64,000 nt of DNA from Rhabdophis nuchalis (GCA_039707465.1 CM077644.1:214829962-214893961), one strand, 5' to 3'. Shown: positions 1-8,568, counted from the stretch's first letter. The notes: generated by a model from the sequence alone, not told the origin. Translations and numbers: made by a program.

Positions 1-82
1 GGTGATGAGCCGAAAGGCAGAAAAGGAAAGCAGTATGCTTCCTCCCTTAATTGGGGCTTAACAGGGTGTTGTTACACAAGTA
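1..82 (+). repeat. Unit X, 5' module of the hammerhead-SINE family, copy 1
   Basis: A module of about 75 bp that recurs four more times in the window: 7433-7482 minus, 7843-7912 plus, 8161-8205 minus and about 42756-42796 plus. It starts with a short hairpin (GCC-GAAA-GGC around 9-18) and ends in a conserved stretch around 48-72 that finishes in CAGGGTGTTGT. In the 42.8-kb copy it directly precedes the tRNA-like and ribozyme parts, so it is probably the 5' module of that element. The family is not one I can name. Confidence 0.6.
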
Positions 83-92
83 TATATATATC

Positions 93-133
93 CTAGTCTC
101 CCTGACATATTTATTGATCAGCTCAAAAATGCA
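93..133 (+). repeat. 3' tail module of the hammerhead-SINE family, without its ribozyme
   Basis: The sequence starts CTAGTCTCCC and runs into TTTATTGATCAGCTC. That is the downstream half of the hammerhead element seen whole at 42951 onward. The tRNA-like part and the ribozyme 5' of the predicted cleavage point are absent here and are replaced by a short TA run. Confidence 0.6.
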
Positions 134-190
134 ATGTACGTATGTATGTATGTATGTATGTATGTATGTATGTATGTATGTATGTATATA
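134..190. repeat. (TATG)n microsatellite
   Basis: A tetranucleotide run of about 13 units that grades into TATATA. It sits between the hammerhead-tail module and the PLE terminal repeat. Confidence 0.9.
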
Positions 191-480
191 TGCTGGTATT
201 GCTGTCTTCAGGTGTTTTCCCGTGTAAGCATGAAATTGTTGTTGCAACGTTTCAGCAAGATCTCACTTGCCATCTTCAGGCTTCGGTCTGTGGTTCGTAA
301 CCGCAGACCGAAGCCTGAAGATGGCAAGTGAGATCTTGCAGAAAAGTTGCAAGCCTTCGTAACTGCAGACCGAAGCCTGAAGATGGCAAATGAGATCTTG
401 CAGAAACATTGCAATAACAATTTCATGCTTACACGGGAAAACACCCGAAGACAGCAATACCAGCATACCTACACCCGTGA
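191..480. repeat. PLE terminal region with large inverted repeat
   Basis: The outer arms 191-290 and 366-465 are inverted copies of each other. An inner partial copy (304-350) is a 62-bp tandem duplicate of the right arm. Each copy carries CUGAAGA, a GC-rich stem and GAAAC, followed by ACACGGGAAAAC. Closely similar sequence (GAAACGTTGCC, ACACGGGAAAAG) lies at the PLE 3' end (7335-7372), which identifies this as PLE terminal (pLTR-like) sequence. Inverted or partly duplicated termini are typical of Penelope-like elements. Confidence 0.65.
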
Positions 481-508
481 AAATCTACGAAAGCAAATAT
501 ATATAAAC

Positions 509-728
509 TCTGGCTTAGATATGTAGATGATACTTTTGTAATTTGGCCACACGGAAAAGAAAAACTAGACAACTTCCTCACACATCTCAACATCCTACAC
601 CCCAAAATACAATTCACTATGGAAATAGAAGATAACAACCAACTTCCCTTTCTGGACGTCCTAATCTACAAAAAACCCAATGCTCCCTAGGACATACCAT
701 CTACCAGAAAAAAACACACACCAACCGC
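509..728 (+). pseudogene. Penelope-like element reverse transcriptase, C-terminal part of RT
   Basis: In the frame beginning at 511 the translation reads WLRYVDDTFVIWPHGKEKL and continues to QLPFLDVLIYKKPN. RYVDDTF is the RT catalytic YxDD box (motif C) of Penelope-like retroelements, and the FLDVLIYKKP segment that follows is also typical of the family. A small indel near 690 shifts the frame; the next piece reads LGHTIYQKKTHTNR up to 728. There the PLE is interrupted by L2 DNA and resumes at 6409 in register. Everything 5' of motif C is missing, so this is a 5'-truncated, dead copy. Confidence 0.8.
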
Positions 729-746
729 TGTGGGCGACACTCTTAT

Positions 747-1238
747 ATGGCCCAGCATATCCCATTTTATCTACCCATGTACTCAAGGTCTGATCTCCTC
801 TCCCTGCGAGAGTTCCCCCTCTCGCAGGTTTGCCCTTTAAATCTGACAAGGGCCCACCTCGAGGATGGATATATTAATCAAGAGAGGTGGGCGCATCACA
901 AGTTAAGGGGGTTTTTAGCTAAATTTTTAATCAGGATTTTAGGGGGCCCCAGGGTGGTGGGTGGTTGGTTTTTAGAGGGTCTTAGGAAGGAGGAAGGGAT
1001 CAGGCAATCTAAGGCTAGGAATATGGTCAAGCCGGTTGACGGAACAAATAGAGCAACGGACGGGTCCGATAAGGGGAGGGGGAACCCGGGTCGACCTAGC
1101 AGAGGGTTTTGCAATCAGTACAGTCGTAGGGAGGGTAGGGGCGACAGGAGACAGGCAACATACCATCGGGTTGGGGAACGCAGCCACTGGTTACAGGCGG
1201 TCGTGTGCCCCGACCCCCTGACCTCCCCCAAGAGCTAG
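747..1238 (+). other. Open stretch in the L2 5' leader, possible ORF1 remnant
   Basis: A 163-codon open frame upstream of and overlapping the endonuclease frame. The product is basic and rich in Gly, Arg and Ser in its second half, with no motif I can assign (no CCHC knuckle, no esterase triad). It may be a small ORF1-like protein, or simply GC-rich leader that happens to be open. Confidence 0.25.
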
Positions 1239-4092
1239 GTGGTCAAGGTTCACAGAACCGGGGCCCTAGGTTGATGTTATGTAACGCCAGGTCCATGGTC
1301 AACAAAGCCCCCCTCATTAATGACCTTGTGTCAGAGGGGGAGCCGGACCTGGTGGGGATTACGGAGACCTGGTTGGGCCACGAAGGGGGTTTACCCCTCG
1401 TGGAAATGTGCCCACCAGGTTACCGCGCCTTCCATCAGCCTAGGGCCCTAGGGAGGGGTGGGGGAGTGGCGATTATGGTTAAGGAAGGTCTTGAGCCGAA
1501 GGAGACCACAGTCCCTCAGACAACCGGCTGTGAATCTCTCTGCGTGAGATGGGGCCTAGGGAGGCAGTTGGGCGTGTTAGTTGTATACCTGGCTCCTCAC
1601 TATGCAACAACAGCCCTGCCCGAGTTCCTAGAGGTGATAGTCGAGGCGGCAGTTGAGACCCCCAGACTGGTAATCAAGGGGGACTTTAACTTGCCGTCGG
1701 CGGGCAAAGCCTCTGGAGCAGCTCGGGAGTTCATGGCCTCCATGACAGCCATGGACCTGACCCAAGTAGTTTTAGGCCCCACTCACGAGGGGGGAAACAC
1801 GCTGGATCTGATCTTTGTCTCGGGACAGTGGAGTTGTGATCTGGGAATAGGGGATCTAGCCATCACTCCCTTGTCATGGACAGATCACGCTCTCCTTCGG
1901 CTGGACTTTCCAATCGCTTCACCTCACCGCGGGGAGGCGGAACCGGATACTCCTAGATGGTTCCGCCCCAGGCTTCTAATGGACCCGGAAAGGTTCCAGA
2001 GGGAGCTTGGGCCAATTCCTGTGACCCTGCCTCGCGACTTGACTGAGGACCTAGTGGCCGCATGGTTAAGTGCGGCCGCGGGGGCCTTGGACCGAGTCGC
2101 GCCCTTGTGGCCTCTCTTGCTGCGGCGACGAACCACCCAGGCTCCCTGGTTTACTGAGGAGCTTCAGGGAATGAAGCGCCACAAGAGACGCCTAGAGAGC
2201 AGATGGAGATCCTCTCACTCCGAAGCCGACCGAACACTAGTGAGAACCCATATTAGGGCTTACCTAGTAGCGATAAGGGTGGCCAAACGTGAGTATTGTG
2301 CCACTCTTATTGCATCCGCAGATAACCGCCCTGCCGCCCTGTTTGGGGCGACCCGCTCCCTCCTTCATCAGAGGCCGCGGGAAGCCCCTCTGCAAGGGTG
2401 AACAGAGGAATTTGGGATTTATCTGCAGGAGAAAATCACTCGGATTCGGAATGAGCTACCCTCCACCGACAGTGGTCCTGTGGGACTGTCCAAGACTAGT
2501 CTTGAGGTTCCTTCTTGGGAGGAGTTTGACTTTGTCACCACCGAAGATATGGACAATTTGTCAAGGAAACTTAGGGCGACCACATGTTTATTGGACCCGT
2601 GTCCCTCCTGGCTTGTACTGGCATCCTGGGAGACGACACGAGGCTGGCTCCAGGACATTGTCAACACATCTTTGAGTGAGGGGTCCTTACCTGCCATCTT
2701 GAAAGAGGCGGTAGTGAGGCCCCTCCTCAAGAAGCCGTCCCTGGACCCAGCATTGTTGGAGAACTATCGTTCGGTCTCCAACCTTCACTTTTTGGTGAAG
2801 GTTGTTGAGAGTGTGGTAGCCCAACAGTTTCCGCGACACCTGGAGGAAGTTGATTATCTAGACCTGCGCCAGTCCGGCTTCCGACCCGGGCATAGCACCG
2901 AGACGGCATTGGTTGTGTTGGTTGATGATCTCTGGAGGGCGCGGGATAGAGGTTATTCCTCTATCCTAGTCCTATTAGACCTCTCGGCGGCTTTTGATAC
3001 CATCGACCATGGTATCCTATTTCACCGACTGGGAGGGTTGGGGCTGAGAGGCACCGTTTTGCGGTGGTTCTCGTCCTACCTCTCTGATTGGTCGCAATAT
3101 GTGTTGACGGGAGGGCAGAGGTCAACCTCGAGACCCCTCTTATGTGGGATTCTTCAGGGGTCAGTCCTCTCGCCCCTCTTGTTTAACACATATATGAAGC
3201 CGCTGGGTGTGATCATCCGTGGTTTTGGGGTGGAGTACCATCTGTACGCTGACGACACTCAGCTGTACATATCCACCCCAGACCACCCCAACGATGCTGC
3301 CGAAGTGCTGTCCCGGTGTTTGGAGGCCGTACGGATCTGGATGGGTGGTAACAAACTCAAGCTCAACCCTGCCAAGACTGAGTGGCTGTGGTTTCGGCAC
3401 CCCGGTACAGCCAGATTACTCCAACTCTGGCCATTGGGGGCGAAACACTGGCCCCCGTGGAGAGGGCGCGCAATTTGGGTGTCCTCCTGGATTCCCGGCT
3501 GTCCTTGGAGGACCATGTGGCGCCTGTGGCCAGGGGGGCATTTCATCAGGTACGCCTGATGCGCCAATTGCGCCCCTTACTGGACCGGGCTGCCCTTTGC
3601 ACAGTCACTCAAGCTCTCGTGACGTCCCGACTCGACTACTGTAATGCTCCCTACATGGGGCTTCCCTTGAGGTGCACTCGAAAGCTACAGCTAGTCCAAA
3701 ACGCAGCCGCGCGTGTAATTACGGGAGCCACCAGATGCTCCCACATAACACCGATCCTGCGCGAGCTGAATTGGCTTCCTGTGGCCTTTCGGGTGCGCTT
3801 CAAGGTTCTGACGACCATCTTTAAAGCGCTCCGTGGCTCGGGGCCTAGTTATATGCGAGACCGCCTCCTGCCCCATACATCCCTTAGACCGATACACTTC
3901 CACAGAGAAGGCCTTCTCAGGGTGCCGTTGGCCGGACAATGCCGACTGGCGACACCCAGGGGAAGAGCCTTCTCTGTGACGGGCCCAGCCCTTTGGAACG
4001 ACTTACCCCCTGAATTACGCACCATCACCGACCTCCGCCTCTTCTGCCAATGTCTGAAGACATACCTTTTCCAACAAGCCGGCCTAGCCTAA
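1205..4092 (+). pseudogene. L2 ORF2: AP endonuclease and reverse transcriptase, two lesions
   Basis: The translation begins with an EN domain: [15 protein letters not shown], the [11 protein letters not shown] box, IKGDFNLPS (catalytic GDFN) and [10 protein letters not shown] (catalytic His). RT follows, with SGFRPGHSTETAL, LLDLSAAFDTIDHGILFHRL, GSVLSPLLFNTYM and LYADDTQLYIS. A C-terminal part of about 200 residues ends FQQAGLA. Two lesions are visible. One is a nonsense TGA at 2399-2401 where a sister copy (18340 region) has CGA, probably CpG decay. The other is a one-base deletion near 3395 that moves the frame from that of 1205 to that of 3382. Otherwise about 960 codons are open, so this insertion is young. 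It would encode the nicking and reverse-transcription activities for target-primed retrotransposition. Confidence 0.85.
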
Positions 4093-4311
4093 CCTCCCAC
4101 AGGGACTTCTAGATAGTTTTAAATTGGGTATTTTAATAATTTGGCTTTTAGCACAGGATCAGGATAATTTAATATTTATTTTAAATTATGTATTTATTTT
4201 GTGTACTTTTGTATATTTTTAAATTTCCTGTGCGCCGCCCTGGGTCCTCTGTGGAGAAGGGCGGGATATAAATATAAATAAAATTTAAAAAAAATAAAAA
4301 AAAATAAACAT

Positions 4312-6408
4312 GGCCCGAATCTGACCGAACACAGGCAAGAGCCCAATTGAGGACTTACCTTGTGGCGATAAGGGTGGCCAAACGTCATTATTGTGCCACT
4401 CTTATCGCATCCGCAGATAACGCCCTGCCGCCCTGTTCAGGGTGATCCGCTCCCTCCTTCAACAGAGGCAGCGGGAAGCCCCGCTGCAGGGTAGAGCAGA
4501 GGAATTTGTAGAGTATCTGCAGGAGAAAATCGCTCAGATCCGGAGCGAACTGGCCTCCACCGACTGTGGTCTGGAGGGATTATCGGACGCAGGTCTTGAA
4601 ACATCTTTGTGGGAGGAGTTTGACTCTGTTACGTCCGACGATATGGACAGGTTACGTGGGCGACTGCAAGCTACCACATGTTTATTGGACCCTTGTCCCT
4701 CCTGGCTTATACTGGCATCCTGGGAGGTTACACGAGGCTGGCTCCAGGAAGTTGTAAATGCTTCTTTGAGTGAGGGGTTCTTGCCAACCGTCTTGAAAGA
4801 GGCGGTGGTGAGGCCCTTCCTCAAGAAGCCTTCCCTGGACCCAGCATTGTTGGTAAATTACCGTCCGGTCTCCAACCTTCACTTTTTGGCAAAGGTTGTA
4901 GAGAGTGTGGTGGCACAACAGTTTCCCCGTCACCTGGAGGAAATTGATTATCTGGACCCGCGCCAGTCCGGCTTCCGGCCTGGGCACAGCACCGAGACGG
5001 CATTGGTCGCGTTGGTGGATGATCTCTGGAGGGCCAGAGATGGGGGTTGTTCCTCCATCCTGGTCCTATTAGACCTCTTGGCGGCTTTCGATACCATCAA
5101 CCATGGTATCTTATTGCATCGACTGGAGGGGTTGGGGGTGAGGGGCACCGTTCTACGGTGGTTCTCCTCCTACCTCTCCGGTCGATCGCAATTTGTGTTG
5201 GCAGGAGGGCAGAGGTCGACCTCGAGACCACTCACTTGTGGGGTGTCTCAGGGGTCGGTCCTCTCGCCGCTCCTGTTCAACACATATATGAAGCCGCTGG
5301 GCGAGATCATCCGTGGTTTTGGGGTAGAGTACCATCTGTACGCTGATGACATTCAGCTGTACATATCTACCCCAAACCACCCCAACGATGCCGTCGAAGT
5401 GATGTCCCGGTGTCTGGAAGCCGTACGGATCTGGATGGGAAGGAACAGACTCAGACTCAACCTGTCCAAGACCGAGTGGCTGTGGTTTCCGGCGTCCCGG
5501 TACAACCAGTTTATTCCATCACTGGCCATAGGGCGCGAACACCTAGCCCCCATGGATAGGGCTCGGAACTTAGGCGTCTTCCTGGATACCAGGCTGTCGT
5601 TAGAAGATCATTTGACGGCCGTGGCCATGGTTCTACCAGGTTTGCCTGGTTCATCAGTTGCGGCCCTTATTGGACCGGGACGTCCTTCGCACAGTCACTC
5701 ATGCGCTCGTGACATTCCGTCTAGACTACTGCAATGCTCTCTACATGGGGCTCCCCTTGAGGTGCACCCGAGGCCTACAGTTAGTCCAGAATGCAGCCGC
5801 ATGAGCAATTATGGGAGCTCCTAGTTGCTCCCATGTAACACCGCTCTTGCGTGAGCTGCACTGGCTGCCTGTGGCCTTTCGGGTGCGCTTCAAGGTGCTG
5901 ATTATCATCTTTAAAGCGCTCCATGGCACGGGACCTAGTTATCTACGGGATCGCATCCTACCCCACACATCCCTGCAGCCGATTCGCTCCCACAGAGAGG
6001 GACTTCTCCGGGTGCCGTTCACTAGGCAATGCCAGCGGGCGACGCCCAGGGGAAGGGCCTTCTCTGTGGCGGGCTCAACCCTCTGGAACGACCTACCCCC
6101 CGAACTTAGAATGACCATGAACCTCCGTTCTTTCTGTCTGAAACTCAAGACTTACTTTTTCCAACAGACCGGCCTGGCCTAACTCTACCTAGCCTTTAGC
6201 CTGACATCAAATTGTTTTAATTGGTTTTTAAGGGTAATAGTTTTAATTTATTGTAAATTTTAGCACAGGGTTAATAATTTAATTTGATTTTAAATTTTGT
6301 ATATTGTCTTGTTTTTATATGCTTTTTTAATTTCCTGTGCACCGCCCCGAGTCCCTTTTTGGGAAAGGGAGCGGTATATAAATTAAATAAATCTAATCTA
6401 ATCTAATC
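4312..6408 (+). mobile_element. L2-clade LINE, 5'-truncated (L2 copy 2)
   Basis: It begins within the spacer between EN and RT (equivalent to about 2219 in copy 1), so the endonuclease is lost. It keeps the RT and the L2 3' end with the CCGAGTCCC box and GGTATATAAATTAAATAAA. The tail is a run of ATCTA units at 6390-6408. It lies head to tail with copy 1 and is followed at 6409 by resumed PLE sequence. Confidence 0.85.
4442..6182 (+). pseudogene. L2 reverse transcriptase remnant (copy 2)
   Basis: The RT frame 4442-5824 contains SGFRPGHSTETALVAL, LLDLLAAFDTINHGILLHRL, GVSQGSVLSPLLFNTYM and the active-site LYADDIQLYIS. Near 5625 a frameshift leaves the conserved C-terminal text, which resumes in the frame of 5811 (APSCSHVTPLLRELHWLPVAFRV) and ends at 6182 with FQQTGLA. 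The substitution of Thr by Ile after YADD is a copy-specific change. There is no endonuclease, so the copy could not have moved by itself. Confidence 0.8.
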
Positions 6409-7315
6409 TATTTAAATGCACAATCCCATCACCACACTGCACAGATCAACTCCGTAGCCAAGACCCTCATCTCCAGAACCAAACGCCTAGCTGACAAAGA
6501 CCACCTGAAAACTGAATTACACACCCTCACAAAGATATTAATCGCCAATGGATTCCAAAGAAACACAATTACCAACCTAATCTAAAGGGAGACACCCCCC
6601 CAAGAACCAAAACACAGAACAAGACAATGGCATCGCCCTCCTCCCTTACATCAAAGGCACAACAGATAAAATCAGCAAAATTCTCCATAAACACAATATC
6701 AAGACATCCTTCGACACTAACCAAAAAATAGCCAACATCTTAAGAAACCCCAAAGACAAGATCCAGCTAGAAAACCAAGGAATCTATGAAATACCATGCA
6801 AAATCTGCCCAGCCACATACATTGGACAAACTAATAGGAGAATTAATGCACGCATTGCAGAACATAAGAATGCTGTCAAAAAACAAGAAAATACTTCCTC
6901 CCTTTTCCAACACCTCAAAGCAACAGGACATGAAATTGATTTTGAAAAAAAATTGCTCTCCAAAACTGAACACTTCAACAAGAGAATAATTATGGAAGCT
7001 ATTGAAATAGAGAAACACCCCAACATGAATAAACGTGATGATGCCTCCCGCCTGCCAGACATCTGGAAACTAGCTCTGGCCATTAAACGAGTCCCAGCCA
7101 CAAAAACTGACAGCAGACCCAGAACAACACAGGACACCATCACCAATCAACTCCAACAAACATCAACTCCATCTACCAATCAGGATGTGACAAATCAGCC
7201 AACCAATCCATTTAAAGCAGCAGAGCCAGCATTCCAACCCCCCCTACCTCTACTTATAGAAAAACTGCCACTTCGATCACAGTTTACTCACAAGAAAACA
7301 AAGGCACCAGTCTGA
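6409..7315 (+). pseudogene. PLE linker and GIY-YIG endonuclease domain
   Basis: The frame of 6409 reads YLNAQSHHHTAQINSVAKTL, then LADKDHLKTELHTLTKILIA, the normal PLE thumb region, up to a TAA at 6582. Just beyond it, in the frame of 6779, the linker GIALLPYIKGTTDKISKIL is followed by GIYEIPCKICPATYIGQTNR and RINARIAEHK. These are the GIY and YIG signatures, the catalytic Arg region and the downstream Glu side, preceded by the CxxC that Penelope GIY-YIG domains usually carry. The frame stays open to the TGA at 7313-7315. In living PLEs this domain nicks target DNA to prime reverse transcription. The endonuclease looks undamaged here although the element lacks most of its RT. Confidence 0.8.
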
Positions 7316-7348
7316 TGATGACGGGTGTGATCTCGTCGAAACGTTGCC
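7312..7348 (+). ncRNA. Hammerhead-like core at the PLE 3' end (candidate, probably not functional as it stands)
   Basis: CUGAUGA (7312-7318) is followed by a GACG/CGTC stem around a 10-base loop and then GAAAC. This is the order of hammerhead core boxes, with one extra U before the stem. The same core, varied, occurs in the left terminal copies. The TGA of CUGAUGA is also the stop codon of the GIY-YIG frame. I could not pair a convincing stem I, and stem III would be only AC/GU. PLEs are known to carry hammerhead motifs in their terminal repeats. Confidence 0.4.
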
Positions 7349-7400
7349 AAAACACTTTTAATTTTACACGGGAAAAGACCCGAATAAACCAAAACCTACC

Positions 7401-7401
<1 letters not shown>

Positions 7402-7431
<30 letters not shown>

Positions 7432-7482
7432 GTTTCCACAACACCCTGTTAGGCCCCAATTAAGGGAAGAAGCATACTGTTT
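7402..7482 (-). repeat. TA microsatellite and unit X, copy 2
   Basis: A (TA)n run (about 7402-7428) is followed by unit X in reverse orientation (7433-7482). Copy 1 at position 1 is in forward orientation, so the PLE nest is bracketed by inverted X units. Confidence 0.65.
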
Positions 7483-7504
7483 TATATATATATATATAAA
7501 CGTT

Positions 7505-7650
7505 TTTGAGCTGATCAATAAATAAGTCAGATCTATTTTGAGCTTTTTAGCTCTCATCAGCTAGCCATACCCTTACTGGGATTTGAACCGGGGCTGTATT
7601 GCATGCCAGGCAGGAGCCTTAGCCATTAGGCCACCAGGTTCTCTTCCTGA
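7505..7650 (-). mobile_element. tRNA-derived hammerhead SINE, copy C (decayed)
   Basis: On the minus strand the order is A box TGGCCTAATGG (7623-7633), B box GGTTCAAATCC (7579-7589), then a hammerhead region (7520-7566) and the TTTATTGATCAGCTC tail. The ribozyme has CUGAUGA and a perfect GAGCT/AGCTC stem II, but the invariant G12 is A (AAAA in place of GAAA). The 3' strand of stem I is missing, so cleavage should be abolished. Confidence 0.7.
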
Positions 7651-7671
7651 TCATTCTCATATATATATATC

Positions 7672-7790
7672 CACTGGTTCGAATCCCAGTGGTGTGTGGC
7701 CAACTGATGAGAGCTAATAAGCTCGAAATAGATCTATCTTGGTCTCTCAAATTTAAATTTATTGATTAGCTCATAAAACTAACACACATA
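7672..7790 (+). mobile_element. tRNA-derived hammerhead SINE, copy D (5'-truncated)
   Basis: It begins just before a perfect B box GGTTCGAATCC (7676-7686) and so lacks the A box. It continues through an intact hammerhead core and the tail ending TTTATTGATTAGCTC. Its left edge is a short TA run. Confidence 0.7.
7698..7744 (+). ncRNA. Type I hammerhead ribozyme (copy D)
   Basis: Every invariant core base is present. C3-A9 is CTGATGA (7704-7710). Stem II is GAGCT/AGCTC (711-715/720-724) with loop AATA. G12-A15.1 is GAAA (725-728). Stem III is ATAG/CTAT (728-731/734-737). The cleavage-site base H17 is C738 after AUC. Stem I GGCCAA (698-703) pairs with TTGGTC (739-744), six pairs including one G-U. 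It would self-cleave the transcript after 7738. Activity has not been shown; the folding is read directly from the bases. Confidence 0.75.
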
Positions 7791-7842
7791 TCTAAAAAAA
7801 TTTACACAACATAATTCATGGTTCTCTGTCTAGATGGTCTCT

Positions 7843-7912
7843 GGTGATGAGCCGAAAGGCAGAGAGGGAAACAGTATGTCTCCTCCCTTAATGGGGCCCT
7901 AACAGGAAGTTG
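7843..7912 (+). repeat. Unit X, copy 3
   Basis: Begins GGTGATGAGCCGAAAGGCAG and matches position 1 onward with small differences. It directly precedes the full SINE copy A, the same order as at 42.8 kb. Confidence 0.65.
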
Positions 7913-7942
7913 TGAAAATAATTATCTATACTAAATACTCCT

Positions 7943-8150
7943 GTCTTAGGTGATGCAATGGGTAGAGCCGGTTAGGCTGTAGTGCTAGGCTTCTGCCTTG
8001 GATGCATTAAAGCCCCGGTTCGAATCCCAGTGGTGTGTGGCCAACTGATGAGAGCTAATAAGCTCGAAATAGATCTATCTTGGTCTCTCAAATTTAAATT
8101 TATTGATCAGCTCATAAAACTAACACACACACACATATATCTATATCTAT
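7943..8150 (+). mobile_element. tRNA-derived hammerhead SINE, copy A
   Basis: The tRNA-like head has an A-box-like TGATGCAATGGG (7951-7962) and a consensus B box GGTTCGAATCC (8017-8027). The hammerhead (8039-8085) follows 11 bases later, then the tail to TTTATTGATCAGCTC and an ACACAC/TA run. An internal pol III promoter upstream of a self-cleaving motif suggests that the transcript would be processed in cis. A Schistosoma SINE-like family (Sm-alpha) is a known parallel. Confidence 0.75.
8039..8085 (+). ncRNA. Type I hammerhead ribozyme (copy A)
   Basis: Identical to copy D across the 47 bases: core CTGATGA 8045-8051, stem II 8052-8056/8061-8065, GAAA 8066-8069, stem III to the C17 cleavage base at 8079, and stem I GGCCAA (8039-8044) with TTGGTC (8080-8085). 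No core mutation is visible. Confidence 0.78.
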
Positions 8151-8160
8151 ATATATATTT

Positions 8161-8260
8161 GTGTCACAACACCCTGTTAAGCCCCAATTAAGGGAGGAAG
8201 CATACATACATAATAAGGGAGGAAACATACATACATATTTATTGATCAGCTCAAAAAAAC
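8161..8260 (-). repeat. Unit X, copy 4, and tail fragment
   Basis: Reverse-orientation X (8161-8205), then CATA repeats and one more TTTATTGATCAGCTC tail in forward orientation (about 8239-8254). This is the right edge of the nest. Confidence 0.6.
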
Positions 8261-8280
8261 CCTAACATACATACATACGA

Positions 8281-8568
8281 TTGATATGAGATTCTATATA
8301 AACTGCAAGTGAAGACTATTGTGAGGAAGCACAAAAGCCTCGTAACAAATCAACATACTGTATGTAACTGGAGGATGTTTTTATGTTTTGTGTGTGTTTG
8401 TTTTAAAATAAAAAATGTATTTAAAAAATTATCTGAAAACACTATAAAAGTACATTTTTAGTTTTAAACCATGAAAGAATAATTCCTTAAAATTCCGGCC
8501 AATATTCATAGCAGAAAAGCATTTACAAAGATTCAATAATTGAAGTACTGCAAAGATGCCTCAAAAAA
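8281..8568. other. Unassigned AT-rich sequence
   Basis: No coding frame, RNA gene or repeat that I recognise. Confidence 0.4.

Larger units (their letters stand above)
729..4311 (+). mobile_element. L2-clade LINE, nearly full length (L2 copy 1)
   Basis: This non-LTR retrotransposon is inserted into the PLE. It has a GC-rich 5' leader with two strong hairpins (803-828 and 852-892), a long reading frame with apurinic endonuclease and RT domains (1205-4092), and an L2-type 3' end. That end carries the CGCCCTGGGTCC box and a GGGATATAAATATAAATAAA tail running into an A-rich stretch at 4280-4311. RT motifs of the form AFDTIDH, PLLFNTYMKPLG and YADDTQLYIS separate it from CR1 and place it in the L2 group. 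Its 3' tail directly abuts a second L2 (4312). It is antisense to SREK1, whose exons lie downstream. Confidence 0.85.
6409..7395 (+). mobile_element. Penelope-like element, 3' half
   Basis: This is the continuation of the PLE broken at 728. The first codon after the L2 tail (TAT at 6409) joins in frame with the last PLE codon before the L2 (CGC, 726-728). The segment carries the RT-to-endonuclease linker, a GIY-YIG domain, a C-terminal tail and a 3' non-coding end. That end has a hammerhead-like core (7312-7348) and the ACACGGGAAAAG motif shared with the left terminus. It stops at about 7395 in a TA repeat. Confidence 0.8.

Noticed and set aside
134..331. Open frame rich in Met-Tyr-Val-Cys
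   Set aside because: It is a translation of the (TATG)n microsatellite and PLE terminal repeat.
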